From VRUE01 sp963728835 (GTDB taxonomy: Bacteria; Actinomycetota; Thermoleophilia; Solirubrobacterales; 70-9): a stretch of DNA of 64,000 bases. Below are positions 48,830 to 56,487 of the stretch, piece by piece. The stretch is from NCBI GenBank assembly GCA_963728835.1, contig CAVSKZ010000002.1:1302001-1366000 (forward strand). The letters are read 5' to 3'. Position numbers and translations under genes: made by a program. A model generated the notes under the pieces. It was given only the letters and a program-made list of their open reading frames with translations, did no database searches and had not been told where the DNA came from. The stretch's first letter is position 1. Each line of letters starts with the position of its first letter.

Positions 48830-50395
48830 GTGTCTCGCCAACAGCGCCTGACGCTGGTCGCGACGATCCTCGGCTCGACGGTCGTCTTCCTCGACTCGAC
48901 CGTGGTCAACGTGGCGCTGCCGGCGATCGCCGAGGGGCTGGACGCGGGGCTGGCCGGCCAGCAGTGGGTGGTCGAGGCCTACATGCTGGCTCTGGTCGCG
49001 CTGCTCCTGGTCGGCGGCTCGCTCGGCGACCAGTTCGGGCGGCGGCGGATGTTCGTCGCCGGGCTGGTCGCCTTCGGCGTCACCTCGGTGCTCTGCGCCG
49101 TCGCGCCCACGGCCGAGGTCCTGATCGGCGCCCGGGCGCTGCAGGGGATCGCCGGGGCGCTGCTCGTGCCCGGCTCGCTGGCGATCGTCGCCGCGAGCTT
49201 CGAGGGCGCGGCGCGGGGCAAGGCGGTGGGGACCTGGACCGCCTGGACCGGGATCGCGACGGTGCTCGGGCCGGCCGGGGGAGGGGCTCTGATCGGCCTC
49301 ACCTCCTGGCGGGCGATCTTCTGGCTCAACATCCCCCTGATCGCGGCGACGATCGCGCTGACCTTGCACTCGGTGCGCGAGAGCCGCGACCCCGACGCCT
49401 TCCGGGGGATCGACTGGCTCGGCATCGGGCTCTCCGCGGCCGGGCTCGGCGGTCCCGTCTTCGCCCTGATCGAGCAGCCGGCGCGGGGCTGGGGCGATCC
49501 GCTGGTCTGGATCCCCTTCGTCGCCGGCATCGCCTGCTTCGCCCTCTTCGTCGTCCACGAGGCGCGTGCCCGCCACCCGATGCTCGACCTCGGCCTCTTT
49601 CGGATCCGCAACTTCGCCGTCGCCAACCTGACCACGCTGACCGCCTACGCGGGGCTGATCGGCGGCCTCTTCTTCGTCACCCTCTACCTCCAGCAGGTGG
49701 CCGGCTACTCGGCGCTGGAGGCCGGCCTGGCGACGACGCCGATATCGCTGATCCTCTTCGTCCTCTCGCCGCGCTGGGGCAGGCTCGCCTCGGGCACCGG
49801 CCCGCGCCTGCCGATGACGCTCGGGCCCATCGTCGGCGGCCTCGGCCTGCTGATGCTGCTGATGGTCGGCCCCGACGGGGAGTACGTCACCGAGGTGCTG
49901 CCCGGGATCCTCGTCTTCGGCCTCGGCCTCTCCGCCACCGTGGCGCCGCTGACCGCCACCGTCCTCGACTCGGTGGAGGAACGCCACGTCGGCATCGCCT
50001 CCGGCGTCAACAACGGCGTCTCGCGGGTCGCGGGCCTGCTGGCGATCGCCGTCCTCGGCGCCGTCATCTCCGCTCGCTTCACCGCCATCGCGGGCGACGT
50101 CGCCGGCGGCCCCCTCACCGCAGACGCAGCTGCCGCCTCCACTTCGGCTTTCCACCTGGGCATCGTGATCGCCGGCCTCCTGATGATCGCCGGCGGCATC
50201 GTCTCCGCCCTCGGCATCGAGAACCCCCGCCGCAAGACAGAAGCTGTCCCCACCCGCGGTACCGCCGCGGCCGGGGAGTGCGGCCACGGCTTGGATGCTG
50301 ACGCACTCCGCATCGGAGCCAGTCGGCGAATCCGCCTAAGACAAGGACGGGGCGCCCCTCGAACCGGCGGATACTCAAAATGCCGGTCTCATTAG
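48830..50395 (+). CDS. MFS transporter of the DHA2 (EmrB/QacA) drug-export family
   Basis: A 521-residue membrane protein with 14 predicted helices. Motifs: FLDSTVVNVALPAI in helix 1 (the DHA2 signature), GGSLGDQFGRRRMF in the first cytoplasmic loop, RALQGIAGALLVPGSLAI in helix 4 and VLGPAGGGALIGLTSWRAIF in helix 5. These mark proton-coupled export of drugs or other small amphiphiles; the substrate is not predictable. The last 40 residues after GIENPRRKTEA are hydrophilic and partly encoded by a double palindrome; the stop codon lies in its inner loop, so the tail is probably not functional. Confidence 0.88.
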   Translation: MSRQQRLTLVATILGSTVVFLDSTVVNVALPAIAEGLDAGLAGQQWVVEAYMLALVALLLVGGSLGDQFGRRRMFVAGLVAFGVTSVLCAVAPTAEVLIGARALQGIAGALLVPGSLAIVAASFEGAARGKAVGTWTAWTGIATVLGPAGGGALIGLTSWRAIFWLNIPLIAATIALTLHSVRESRDPDAFRGIDWLGIGLSAAGLGGPVFALIEQPARGWGDPLVWIPFVAGIACFALFVVHEARARHPMLDLGLFRIRNFAVANLTTLTAYAGLIGGLFFVTLYLQQVAGYSALEAGLATTPISLILFVLSPRWGRLASGTGPRLPMTLGPIVGGLGLLMLLMVGPDGEYVTEVLPGILVFGLGLSATVAPLTATVLDSVEERHVGIASGVNNGVSRVAGLLAIAVLGAVISARFTAIAGDVAGGPLTADAAAASTSAFHLGIVIAGLLMIAGGIVSALGIENPRRKTEAVPTRGTAAAGECGHGLDADALRIGASRRIRLRQGRGAPRTGGYSKCRSH

Positions 50396-50431
50396 ACCGG
50401 CATTTGTCGGGGCGAGGGCGCCCCGTCCTTG
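50342..50431. repeat. Nested double palindrome before trpS
   Basis: An outer stem (50342-50361 with 50413-50431, one bulge) contains a perfect inner hairpin, AAATGCCGGTCT (50378-50389) with its complement (50394-50405) and loop CATT. It contains the stop of the MFS gene and ends eight bases before the trpS promoter box, so it may terminate upstream transcription. Confidence 0.88.
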
Positions 50432-50439
50432 GCCCCTCA

Positions 50440-50445
50440 TAGGCT
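50440..50445 (+). promoter_or_regulatory. -10 box (TAGGCT) of a probable leaderless trpS promoter
   Basis: TAGGCT is followed after six bases by the ATG at 50452, without a Shine-Dalgarno. Confidence 0.5.
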
Positions 50446-50451
50446 TCGCCC

Positions 50452-51450
50452 ATGGCGAAACCAATCGTCTTCTCGGGCATCCAGCCCACTGGCCGCAAGC
50501 ACCTCGGCAACTACATCGGTGCCATCCGCCAGTACGTCGAGGGCCAGGACCGCGGCGACCCGGCGATCTTCTGCATCGTCGACCTGCACGCGATCTCGGT
50601 CGCCTACGACCCCGCCGAGCTGCGCGAGCGCCTCTACGACACGACCGCGATCCTGCTCGCCGCCGGCCTCGATCCCGAGCGCTGCATCCTCTTCCGCCAG
50701 TCCGACGTGCGCGAGCACACCGAGCTGACCTGGCTGCTCTCCGCGGTCACCGCCCACGGCGACCTCAACCGCATGCACCAGTTCAAGGACAAGTCGGCGA
50801 AGCAGCGCGAGCTGGTCTCCTCCGCGCTCTTCTTCTACCCGGTGCTGATGGCCGCCGACGTGCTCGCCTACAAGGCGACCGAGGTGCCGGTCGGCGACGA
50901 CCAGCGCCAGCACGTCGAGCTGATGCGGGAGATCGCCCGCCGCTTCAACGAGCGCTTCGGCGAGACCCTGGTGGTGCCGGAGTACCGCATCCCCGAGGTC
51001 GGGGCCCGGATCATGGATCTGCAGGAGCCGGAGCGGAAGATGTCGACCACCGCTTCCAGTGAAGCTGGCACGATCTTCTTGCTGGACAAACCCGAATTGA
51101 TTCGCAAGAAGATTGGCAGGGCGGTCACCGACGCCGGAGCGGGCATTTTCCGGTCCCCAAAAAAGCCGGGCATCTCAAACCTGGTCGAAATCCTTGCCTC
51201 GATGCAGGGGATTTCGCCGCTTGAGGTCGAGAAAGAATTCGAACCGCTCGGCTACGGGGACTTCAAGGACACCGTTGCCGACATCGTCGTTGCCGGCCTG
51301 GAGCCGCTGCAATATCGCTATTACGAATTGCGCGAAGACGAGAAAGCACTAGAGGGGTACTTGAGCACTGGCGCAGAAAAGGCACGCGAGTTCGCTGCCC
51401 CCACGCTGGCCGAGGTGCGCAACCGCATGGGCATCGGCCCCCCGCGCTAG
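50452..51450 (+). CDS. trpS: Tryptophanyl-tRNA synthetase
   Basis: A 332-residue class I aminoacyl-tRNA synthetase charging tRNA-Trp. The HIGH-type motif is PTGRKHLGNYIGA near the N-terminus, and the KMSKS-type loop is PERKMSTTASSEAG (about 194-207). DLHAISVAYDP, MADVLAYKATEVPVGDDQ and FNERFGETLVVPE are family segments. From about 51040 to 51370 the codons turn more AT-ending (for example GAATTCGAACCG) before normal use returns. The stop codon TAG serves as the first bases of a TANNNT box for scpA. Confidence 0.95.
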   Translation: MAKPIVFSGIQPTGRKHLGNYIGAIRQYVEGQDRGDPAIFCIVDLHAISVAYDPAELRERLYDTTAILLAAGLDPERCILFRQSDVREHTELTWLLSAVTAHGDLNRMHQFKDKSAKQRELVSSALFFYPVLMAADVLAYKATEVPVGDDQRQHVELMREIARRFNERFGETLVVPEYRIPEVGARIMDLQEPERKMSTTASSEAGTIFLLDKPELIRKKIGRAVTDAGAGIFRSPKKPGISNLVEILASMQGISPLEVEKEFEPLGYGDFKDTVADIVVAGLEPLQYRYYELREDEKALEGYLSTGAEKAREFAAPTLAEVRNRMGIGPPR

Positions 51451-51453
51451 TTT
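51448..51453 (+). promoter_or_regulatory. -10 box (TAGTTT) overlapping the trpS stop
   Basis: TAGTTT begins with the trpS stop codon and is followed after six bases by the scpA GTG at 51460. Confidence 0.4.
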
Positions 51454-51459
51454 GAAGCC

Positions 51460-52191
51460 GTGACCGTCGCCGAGCTGGACCTCGACCTCGACGTCTTCGC
51501 CGGTCCCTTCGACCTGCTGATGGCGGTCGTGCTGCGCGAGGAGGTGAGCCTGCTCGAGGTCTCGCTGGCCGAGGTCGTCGTCGCCTACGTCGAGCACCTC
51601 GAGCGCGAGGAGGAGCTGGAGCTCGACGTCGCAACCGAGTTCCTCGTCCTGATCGCCGCCCTGCTCGAGCTGAAGTCGCGCCTGCTGCTGCCCGGCGAGG
51701 AGGAGGGCCTCGAGGACGTGACGCCGGAGGAGGCCGTCGAGGAGCTGGTCGCGCGGCTGCTCGAGTACCGCCGCTACCGCGACGCCGCGGCGATGCTGGT
51801 GCAGCGCTTCGAGAGGGCGCGCGGCTACCTCTACCGCTCGGCGCCGCTCCCCCCGGAGCTGCGTAAGGTGGCGCTCGAGGCGGCGACGGCCGTCTACGAC
51901 CCCGACCGCCTCGGGACCGCCCTCGGCGACCTGCTGACGGCGCCGCCGGAGCTGAGCCTCGACCACATCCGCCCGACCGTCTCCCTGGAAAAGCGGTTGG
52001 GGGCGCTGCGCGCCGCGCTGCGCGCCCACTCGACGATCGACTTCGACGAGCAGTTCGGCGGCGAGGACAGGCTGACCCAGGCGGTGACCCTCTTCGCCCT
52101 GCTCGAGCTCTACCGCAAGGGCGAGGTGACCTGGGAGCAGACCGAGGCCTTCGGGCCGATCCAGATCCGCAAGCGGGAGGTGGAGGCATGA
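51460..52191 (+). CDS. scpA: Segregation and condensation protein A
   Basis: A 243-residue kleisin of the SMC-ScpAB complex that organises and segregates the chromosome. The N-terminus DVFAGPFDLLMAVVLREEV matches the family, with the helical ATEFLVLIAALLELKSRLLLP and a C-terminal winged helix FALLELYRKGEVTWEQTEAF. It overlaps scpB (ATGA), forming the standard pair. Confidence 0.93.
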   Translation: MTVAELDLDLDVFAGPFDLLMAVVLREEVSLLEVSLAEVVVAYVEHLEREEELELDVATEFLVLIAALLELKSRLLLPGEEEGLEDVTPEEAVEELVARLLEYRRYRDAAAMLVQRFERARGYLYRSAPLPPELRKVALEAATAVYDPDRLGTALGDLLTAPPELSLDHIRPTVSLEKRLGALRAALRAHSTIDFDEQFGGEDRLTQAVTLFALLELYRKGEVTWEQTEAFGPIQIRKREVEA

Positions 52192-52760
52192 GTGACCTGA
52201 CACGCACGATCGAGGCGCTGCTCTTCCTCTCTCCGCAGCCGGTCAGCGCCCGCGACCTGGCCGAGGCGACCGAGTCGACCGCGGGCCAGGTCGAGGAGGC
52301 GATCGGGCTCCTGCGCGAGGACCTCGCCGAGGGCAAGCGGGGAGTGGTTCTCCGCGAGATTGCCAGCGGCTTCTCCCTCGCCAGCGACCCGGCAAGCGAG
52401 GCCGCGGCGCGCCGCCTGCTGGCCAAGCCGCGCACGCCGCCGCTGACCCAAGCTCAAGCCGAGACACTCGCCATCGTCGCCTACCTTCAGCCGGTCACCC
52501 GCCCCGAGGTCGCCCGCATCCGCGGCGTCACCTCCGAGTCGGCGGTGCAGACACTGGCCGAGCGAGGTTTGATCGAGGAGACGGGGAGATCGCAGTTCGG
52601 GGCGGCGATCTTCAAGACGACGGAGCTCTTCGAGCGGCTCTTCGGCCTGTCCGGACTCGATCAGCTGCCCGATCCGTCGAAATTCGACCCAACGCCCGAG
52701 GACGAGCGGGAGCTGCGGGAGCGACTGCTGAAGGCGGGGGAGCAGCGAAGCGAGCCATGA
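52188..52760 (+). CDS. scpB: Segregation and condensation protein B
   Basis: A 190-residue tandem winged-helix protein that dimerises and binds ScpA. IEALLFLSPQPVSARDLAEA, REIASGFSLAS, PLTQAQAETLAIVAYLQPVT and VARIRGVTSESAVQTLAERG are typical. The C-terminus is acidic and variable. The TGA is followed after 17 bases by a long palindrome that separates it from rluB. Confidence 0.94.
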   Translation: MSDLTRTIEALLFLSPQPVSARDLAEATESTAGQVEEAIGLLREDLAEGKRGVVLREIASGFSLASDPASEAAARRLLAKPRTPPLTQAQAETLAIVAYLQPVTRPEVARIRGVTSESAVQTLAERGLIEETGRSQFGAAIFKTTELFERLFGLSGLDQLPDPSKFDPTPEDERELRERLLKAGEQRSEP

Positions 52761-52777
52761 AGCCGGTGTGGTCCCGG

Positions 52778-52843
52778 AGAGACCGGGGGAGGGTCCGGCG
52801 GAGCAACAGCGGGGAGGCTCCGGCGGACCCTCCCCCGGTCTCT
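52778..52843. repeat. Long palindrome between scpB and rluB
   Basis: Two 26-base arms (52778-52803 and 52818-52843) pair except for one inner position around a 14-base loop. An open frame runs through it into rluB, but conserved RluB sequence begins only after it. Confidence 0.9.
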
Positions 52844-52854
52844 CTTGCGTCGTC

Positions 52855-53550
52855 GTGAGGCTCGCGAAGTTCCTCGCGCATGGGGGAGTCGCTTCGAGGC
52901 GGAAAGCTGAGGTGATCATTTCCAAGGGAAGGGTCACTGTTGGCGGGGAGGTTGTGACCGATCCGGCCAGGGATGTTGGAGCTGAGGATGATGTGAGGGT
53001 CGACGGTAGCCCGGTGGGGGCCGAGCCTCGGGAGGTTTGGGCGGTGAACAAGCCGGCTGGGGTGGTGTCGACGGCGCGGGAGCCTGGGACGCGGCCAGCG
53101 GTCGTTTCGCTGGTCGATTCAGTGGCGCGGCTGTATCCGGTCGGCAGGCTCGACGCGGACTCGACTGGGTTGCTGTTGCTGACCAACGACGGGGAGCTGG
53201 CGAACCGGCTCACGCATCCTCGCTACGAGGTGGCGAAGGCCTACCGGGTGGAGTTGCGACGGCCGCCTTCGGACGCCGACTTGCGGCAGCTGGCCAGCGG
53301 GGTGGAGCTGGAGGACGGCATGACCGCTCCGGCCGAGGTGAGCCGGCTCGGCGAGCGCGAGATCGAGGTCGTGCTGCGCGAGGGCCGCAACCGCCAGGTG
53401 CGCCGGATGGCCGAGGCCGTGGGCAACGGGGTCGTCGCGCTGCGCCGCGTTCGCTTCGGGCCGATCGAGCTCGGCGAGCTGTCGCAGGGACAGGCAAGGC
53501 GCCTCGGCGACGACGACATCGCACGGCTCTGGGAAGATTCACGGCTGTGA
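52855..53550 (+). CDS. rluB: 23S rRNA pseudouridine synthase RluB-like
   Basis: A 231-residue RsuA-family pseudouridine synthase. An S4 RNA-binding domain (LAKFLAHGGVASRRKAEVII) precedes the catalytic domain with YPVGRLDADSTGLLLLTNDG, where the Asp after RLD is the nucleophile, and LREGRNRQVRRMAEAVG. RluB modifies 23S rRNA helix 89 (U2605 in E. coli); the exact site here is assumed by homology. The GTG at 52855 is chosen because conserved sequence begins there, after the palindrome; an upstream in-frame GTG at 52768 would translate through it. The 5' end uses more T-ending codons than the 3' end. Confidence 0.92.
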   Translation: MRLAKFLAHGGVASRRKAEVIISKGRVTVGGEVVTDPARDVGAEDDVRVDGSPVGAEPREVWAVNKPAGVVSTAREPGTRPAVVSLVDSVARLYPVGRLDADSTGLLLLTNDGELANRLTHPRYEVAKAYRVELRRPPSDADLRQLASGVELEDGMTAPAEVSRLGEREIEVVLREGRNRQVRRMAEAVGNGVVALRRVRFGPIELGELSQGQARRLGDDDIARLWEDSRL

Positions 53551-53605
53551 TCGCGGAGCGACCAAGCGTGCATATCTGGTTCTTCGCGCCGGGAGCGAAG
53601 CGGAG

Positions 53606-53989
53606 GTGGTGTTCTTGAGCGAGGAGCGACTCTTCGCGGTGCGCGGCGCGGTGCAGGCCGAGGCCAACGAGGCCGAGGCGATCGTCGCGGCGACCGAGAC
53701 GCTGCTGCGGGAGCTCGTCGACCGCAACGCGCTGAGCGCGGAGGCGATGGTCAGCTGCCTCTTCACCACCACGGAGGACCTCGACGCCGAGTTCCCAGCC
53801 GTCGCCGCTCGCCGGCTCGGGCTCGACTCGGTGCCGCTGATCTGCGCTCGCGAGATCGACGTCCCCGGCGCTATGCCGCGGGTGATCCGGGCGATGGTCC
53901 ACTACTACGCGCCGGTCGGCCACGAGCCCGCCCACGTGTACTTAGGAGCCACGCAGGAGCTGCGCGCCGACCTCCACGCAGCGCAGTAG
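53606..53989 (+). CDS. aroH: Monofunctional chorismate mutase, AroH class
   Basis: A 127-residue enzyme converting chorismate to prephenate, of the trimeric Bacillus AroH fold rather than the helical AroQ fold. The N-terminus LFAVRGAVQAEANEAEAI and SCLFTTTEDLDAEFPAVAAR, then VPLICAREIDVPGAMPRVIR and AMVHYY match AroH, including the active-site Arg in AVRGA and the Glu in REIDV. The GTG at 53606 has GGAG nearby; a TTG at 53615 is an alternative. It opens a group of aromatic amino acid genes (hisC, aroG, tyrA, aroA). Confidence 0.9.
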   Translation: MVFLSEERLFAVRGAVQAEANEAEAIVAATETLLRELVDRNALSAEAMVSCLFTTTEDLDAEFPAVAARRLGLDSVPLICAREIDVPGAMPRVIRAMVHYYAPVGHEPAHVYLGATQELRADLHAAQ

Positions 53990-53995
53990 CACTCG

Positions 53996-54035
53996 TTGAA
54001 GGGTTTTCCGGGCTATGAGCCGGACAATCCTTCAA
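53996..54035. repeat. Palindromic element, family D, copy 2
   Basis: TTGAAGGGTTTTCCGG pairs with CCGGACAATCCTTCAA (54020-54035) with two changes. The right arm is identical to that of copy 1 inside ecfT (7172-7211). It ends ten bases before the hisC ATG. Confidence 0.85.
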
Positions 54036-54045
54036 ACTCCACGCC

Positions 54046-55140
54046 ATGAGCGTCACCTTCGCCGAGAAGCTCGCCCGCATGCCGGGCTACCAGGCCGGCG
54101 TGCCGACCGGGCAGGCGCCGGAGGCGATCGCCTCCGGCGGCATCGCCCAGCTCGCCTCCAACGAGTCGCCGTTCCCGCCGCACCCGCAGGTGGTCGAGGC
54201 GATCGCCGCCGCGGCCGGGGCGATGAACCGCTACCCCGACCCCGACGCGACGCTGCTGCGCGGCCGCATCGCCGAGCGCTACGACACCGACCCCGCCCGC
54301 GTCGCGGTCGGCAACGGCTCCTGCGAGATCCTGCTGGCCGCCGCCGAGGCGCTCTGCGAGCCCGGTGCGGAGATCCTCTACGCCTGGCCCGCCTTCTCGA
54401 TGTACCCCTACCTGCCGGCGCTGACCGGCGCCCGCGAGATTCGCGTGCCGCTGGCCGAGGGCGACGTCCACGACCTCGACGCGATGGCGGCCGAGGTGAC
54501 GGCGTCGACCCAGCTGGTCCTCGTCTGCAACCCCAACAACCCGACCGGCACCCACCGTCCCGCGGCCGAGGTCGCGGCCTTCTGCGAGGCCCTGCCCGCG
54601 CACGTCACCGTCCTCCTCGACGAGGCCTACGTCGAGTTCCAGACCCACGACGATCCCGACGCCACGGTCGACCTGCTGGCCGAGCTGCCCAACCTCGTCG
54701 TCCTGCGCACCTTCAGCAAGTGCTACGGCCTCGCCGGGCTGCGGGTCGGCTACGCGCTCGGCTCGCCCAAGTTCCGCGCCGCGGTCGACGCCGTGCGCCA
54801 GCCGTTCAGCGTCAACGCCCTCGCCCAGGCGGCGGGAGCCGAGGCGATCCTGCACTCCGACGACGTCGCGCGCCGGGTCGAGAGCACCATCGCCGAGCGC
54901 CTCCGCGTCGAGGAGGGTCTGCGCGCGCTCGGGCTCGCCACCTCCGAGACCCATGCCAACTTCTCCTGGATAGACCTCGGCGACGCCGGGGAGGCGGACG
55001 TGGTCGCCGGTCTGGCCGGGCGTCAGATCGCCGTGCGCCCCGGCACGCCTCTCGGCGACCCCGGCCACATCCGCGTCTCCTACGGCACCGCCGAGGAGAA
55101 CGGGCGCTTCCTCACCGCCATGGGCGAAATCCTCGACTAA
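54046..55140 (+). CDS. hisC: Histidinol-phosphate/aromatic aminotransferase
   Basis: A 364-residue fold-type I PLP aminotransferase. QLASNESPFPPHPQVVEAI, the substrate region NRYPDPDATLLR, VCNPNNPTGTHRPA, LLDEAYVEF and the PLP lysine in RTFSKCYGLAGLRVGYALG are all present, with RVSYGTAEENGRFL near the end. The family contains histidinol-phosphate transaminase and aromatic (phenylpyruvate) transaminases. Since neighbours are chorismate mutase, DAHP synthase and prephenate dehydrogenase, the aromatic role is at least as likely as histidine synthesis. The 240 bases after it hold no gene I can support. Confidence 0.9.
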   Translation: MSVTFAEKLARMPGYQAGVPTGQAPEAIASGGIAQLASNESPFPPHPQVVEAIAAAAGAMNRYPDPDATLLRGRIAERYDTDPARVAVGNGSCEILLAAAEALCEPGAEILYAWPAFSMYPYLPALTGAREIRVPLAEGDVHDLDAMAAEVTASTQLVLVCNPNNPTGTHRPAAEVAAFCEALPAHVTVLLDEAYVEFQTHDDPDATVDLLAELPNLVVLRTFSKCYGLAGLRVGYALGSPKFRAAVDAVRQPFSVNALAQAAGAEAILHSDDVARRVESTIAERLRVEEGLRALGLATSETHANFSWIDLGDAGEADVVAGLAGRQIAVRPGTPLGDPGHIRVSYGTAEENGRFLTAMGEILD

Positions 55141-55367
55141 GCCCGTCTCACCTGCTACAAAGTCAGGCAGGTGAAGCGAACCGCCGACACGACGCACGCA
55201 AACCGCGCGAGCGACGCGGCGTCCCTCCCTGCCCGTTTCTCCTATTTCTGGCGATTTAGCTAGGCGTTCGGCCGCGCGGTGAGAGCCGCACCCAAATAAG
55301 CACTGGTCGGACGTCGGACAGGTCCCCGCCCCGCGGCGCATCTCGTGCGGCGAGGCATAACCGGAAG

Positions 55368-55373
55368 TAGGCT
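55368..55373 (+). promoter_or_regulatory. -10 box (TAGGCT) of a probable leaderless aroG promoter
   Basis: TAGGCT is followed after seven bases by the GTG at 55381. Another in-frame GTG at 55375 is too close to the box to be used from this promoter. Confidence 0.45.
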
Positions 55374-55380
55374 TGTGAGC

Positions 55381-56487
55381 GTGGAGGACGGTGAAGGCAA
55401 AGTGATGATCGGGACGCAGGGCGAGACCCGGGACCGGGTCCGGGACCAGCGAATCGAGCGAATCGAGGAGCTCGTCTCCCCGGCGCAGCTGCTAGCGGGG
55501 CTGCCCCTGGGCGAGGAGCGCGAAAAGGCGGTGGTGAGGGGCCGCGGCGAAGTCGGCAACGTCCTCGACGGCACCGACGACCGGGTCCTGGCCGTGGTCG
55601 GGCCGTGCAGCGTCCACGACCCGGAGGCGGCGCTGGAGTACGCCGCCGACCTCGCCGAGCTCTCGCGCGAGCTGAGCAAGGACGTACTGATCGCGATGCG
55701 GGTCTACTTCGAGAAGCCGCGCACGACGACCGGCTGGAAGGGCCTGATCAACGACCCCCACCTGGACGGGTCCGGGGACGTCAACACGGGTCTGCGCATG
55801 GCGCGCAAGCTGCTGCTGGAGGTGCTCGACCTCGGCCTTCCCGTGGGCACCGAGTTCCTCGACCCGATCACGCCGCAGTACATCGCCGATGCGATCTCCT
55901 GGGGCGCGATCGGCGCCCGCACCACGGAGAGCCAGACCCACCGCCAGCTCGGCTCGGGCCTCTCGATGCCGGTCGGCTTCAAGAACCGCACCGACGGCGA
56001 CATCCAGGTCGCCGTCGACGCCGTCCGCGCCGCCGCGGCTCCCCATGCCTTCGCCGGGATCGACGACGCCGGCAAGCCGGCGATCCTCTACACCACCGGC
56101 AACCCCGACGGCCACGTGATCCTGCGCGGCGGCCGGGGCGCTCCCAACTACGACACCGAAGGCGTCGCCCACGCGCTGATGCTGCTGCGCGACGCCGGCC
56201 TGCGCGAGCGGGTCGTGGTCGACGCGTCCCACGACAACAGCCGCAAGGACCCCTCGACGCAGTTCCTCGTCGCCGGCCAGATCGCCGACCAGATCGCCGA
56301 CGGCAACCGCCAGATCGTCGGAGTCATGCTCGAGTCCTTCCTGGTCGAAGGCCGCCAGGACGTCGGCGACGGCAGCGACCTCGTCTACGGGCAGTCGATC
56401 ACCGACGCCTGCATGGACTGGGAGACGACGGCGACGCTGCTGCGCCAGTTCGGTGCCGCGGTACAGGCTCGGCGCGGCGAAGAATGA
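55381..56487 (+). CDS. aroG: 3-deoxy-7-phosphoheptulonate (DAHP) synthase, type I
   Basis: A 368-residue class I DAHP synthase that condenses PEP and erythrose 4-phosphate at the start of the shikimate pathway. VVGPCSVHDPEAALEYA, MRVYFEKPRTTTGWKGLIND, GARTTESQTHRQLGSGLSMP, GFKNRTDGDIQVAVDA, and DASHDNSRKDP carry the metal and substrate residues. The long N-terminal extension is typical of feedback-regulated AroFGH enzymes, so control by an aromatic amino acid is expected. The stop overlaps tyrA (ATGA). Confidence 0.95.
   Translation: MEDGEGKVMIGTQGETRDRVRDQRIERIEELVSPAQLLAGLPLGEEREKAVVRGRGEVGNVLDGTDDRVLAVVGPCSVHDPEAALEYAADLAELSRELSKDVLIAMRVYFEKPRTTTGWKGLINDPHLDGSGDVNTGLRMARKLLLEVLDLGLPVGTEFLDPITPQYIADAISWGAIGARTTESQTHRQLGSGLSMPVGFKNRTDGDIQVAVDAVRAAAAPHAFAGIDDAGKPAILYTTGNPDGHVILRGGRGAPNYDTEGVAHALMLLRDAGLRERVVVDASHDNSRKDPSTQFLVAGQIADQIADGNRQIVGVMLESFLVEGRQDVGDGSDLVYGQSITDACMDWETTATLLRQFGAAVQARRGEE

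Noticed and set aside
55141..55380. A T-box or attenuator leader before aroG
   Set aside because: No T-box sequence, Trp/Phe/Tyr-codon-rich leader peptide or terminator/antiterminator pair is visible; the TAGGCT box right before the GTG suggests a leaderless transcript instead.
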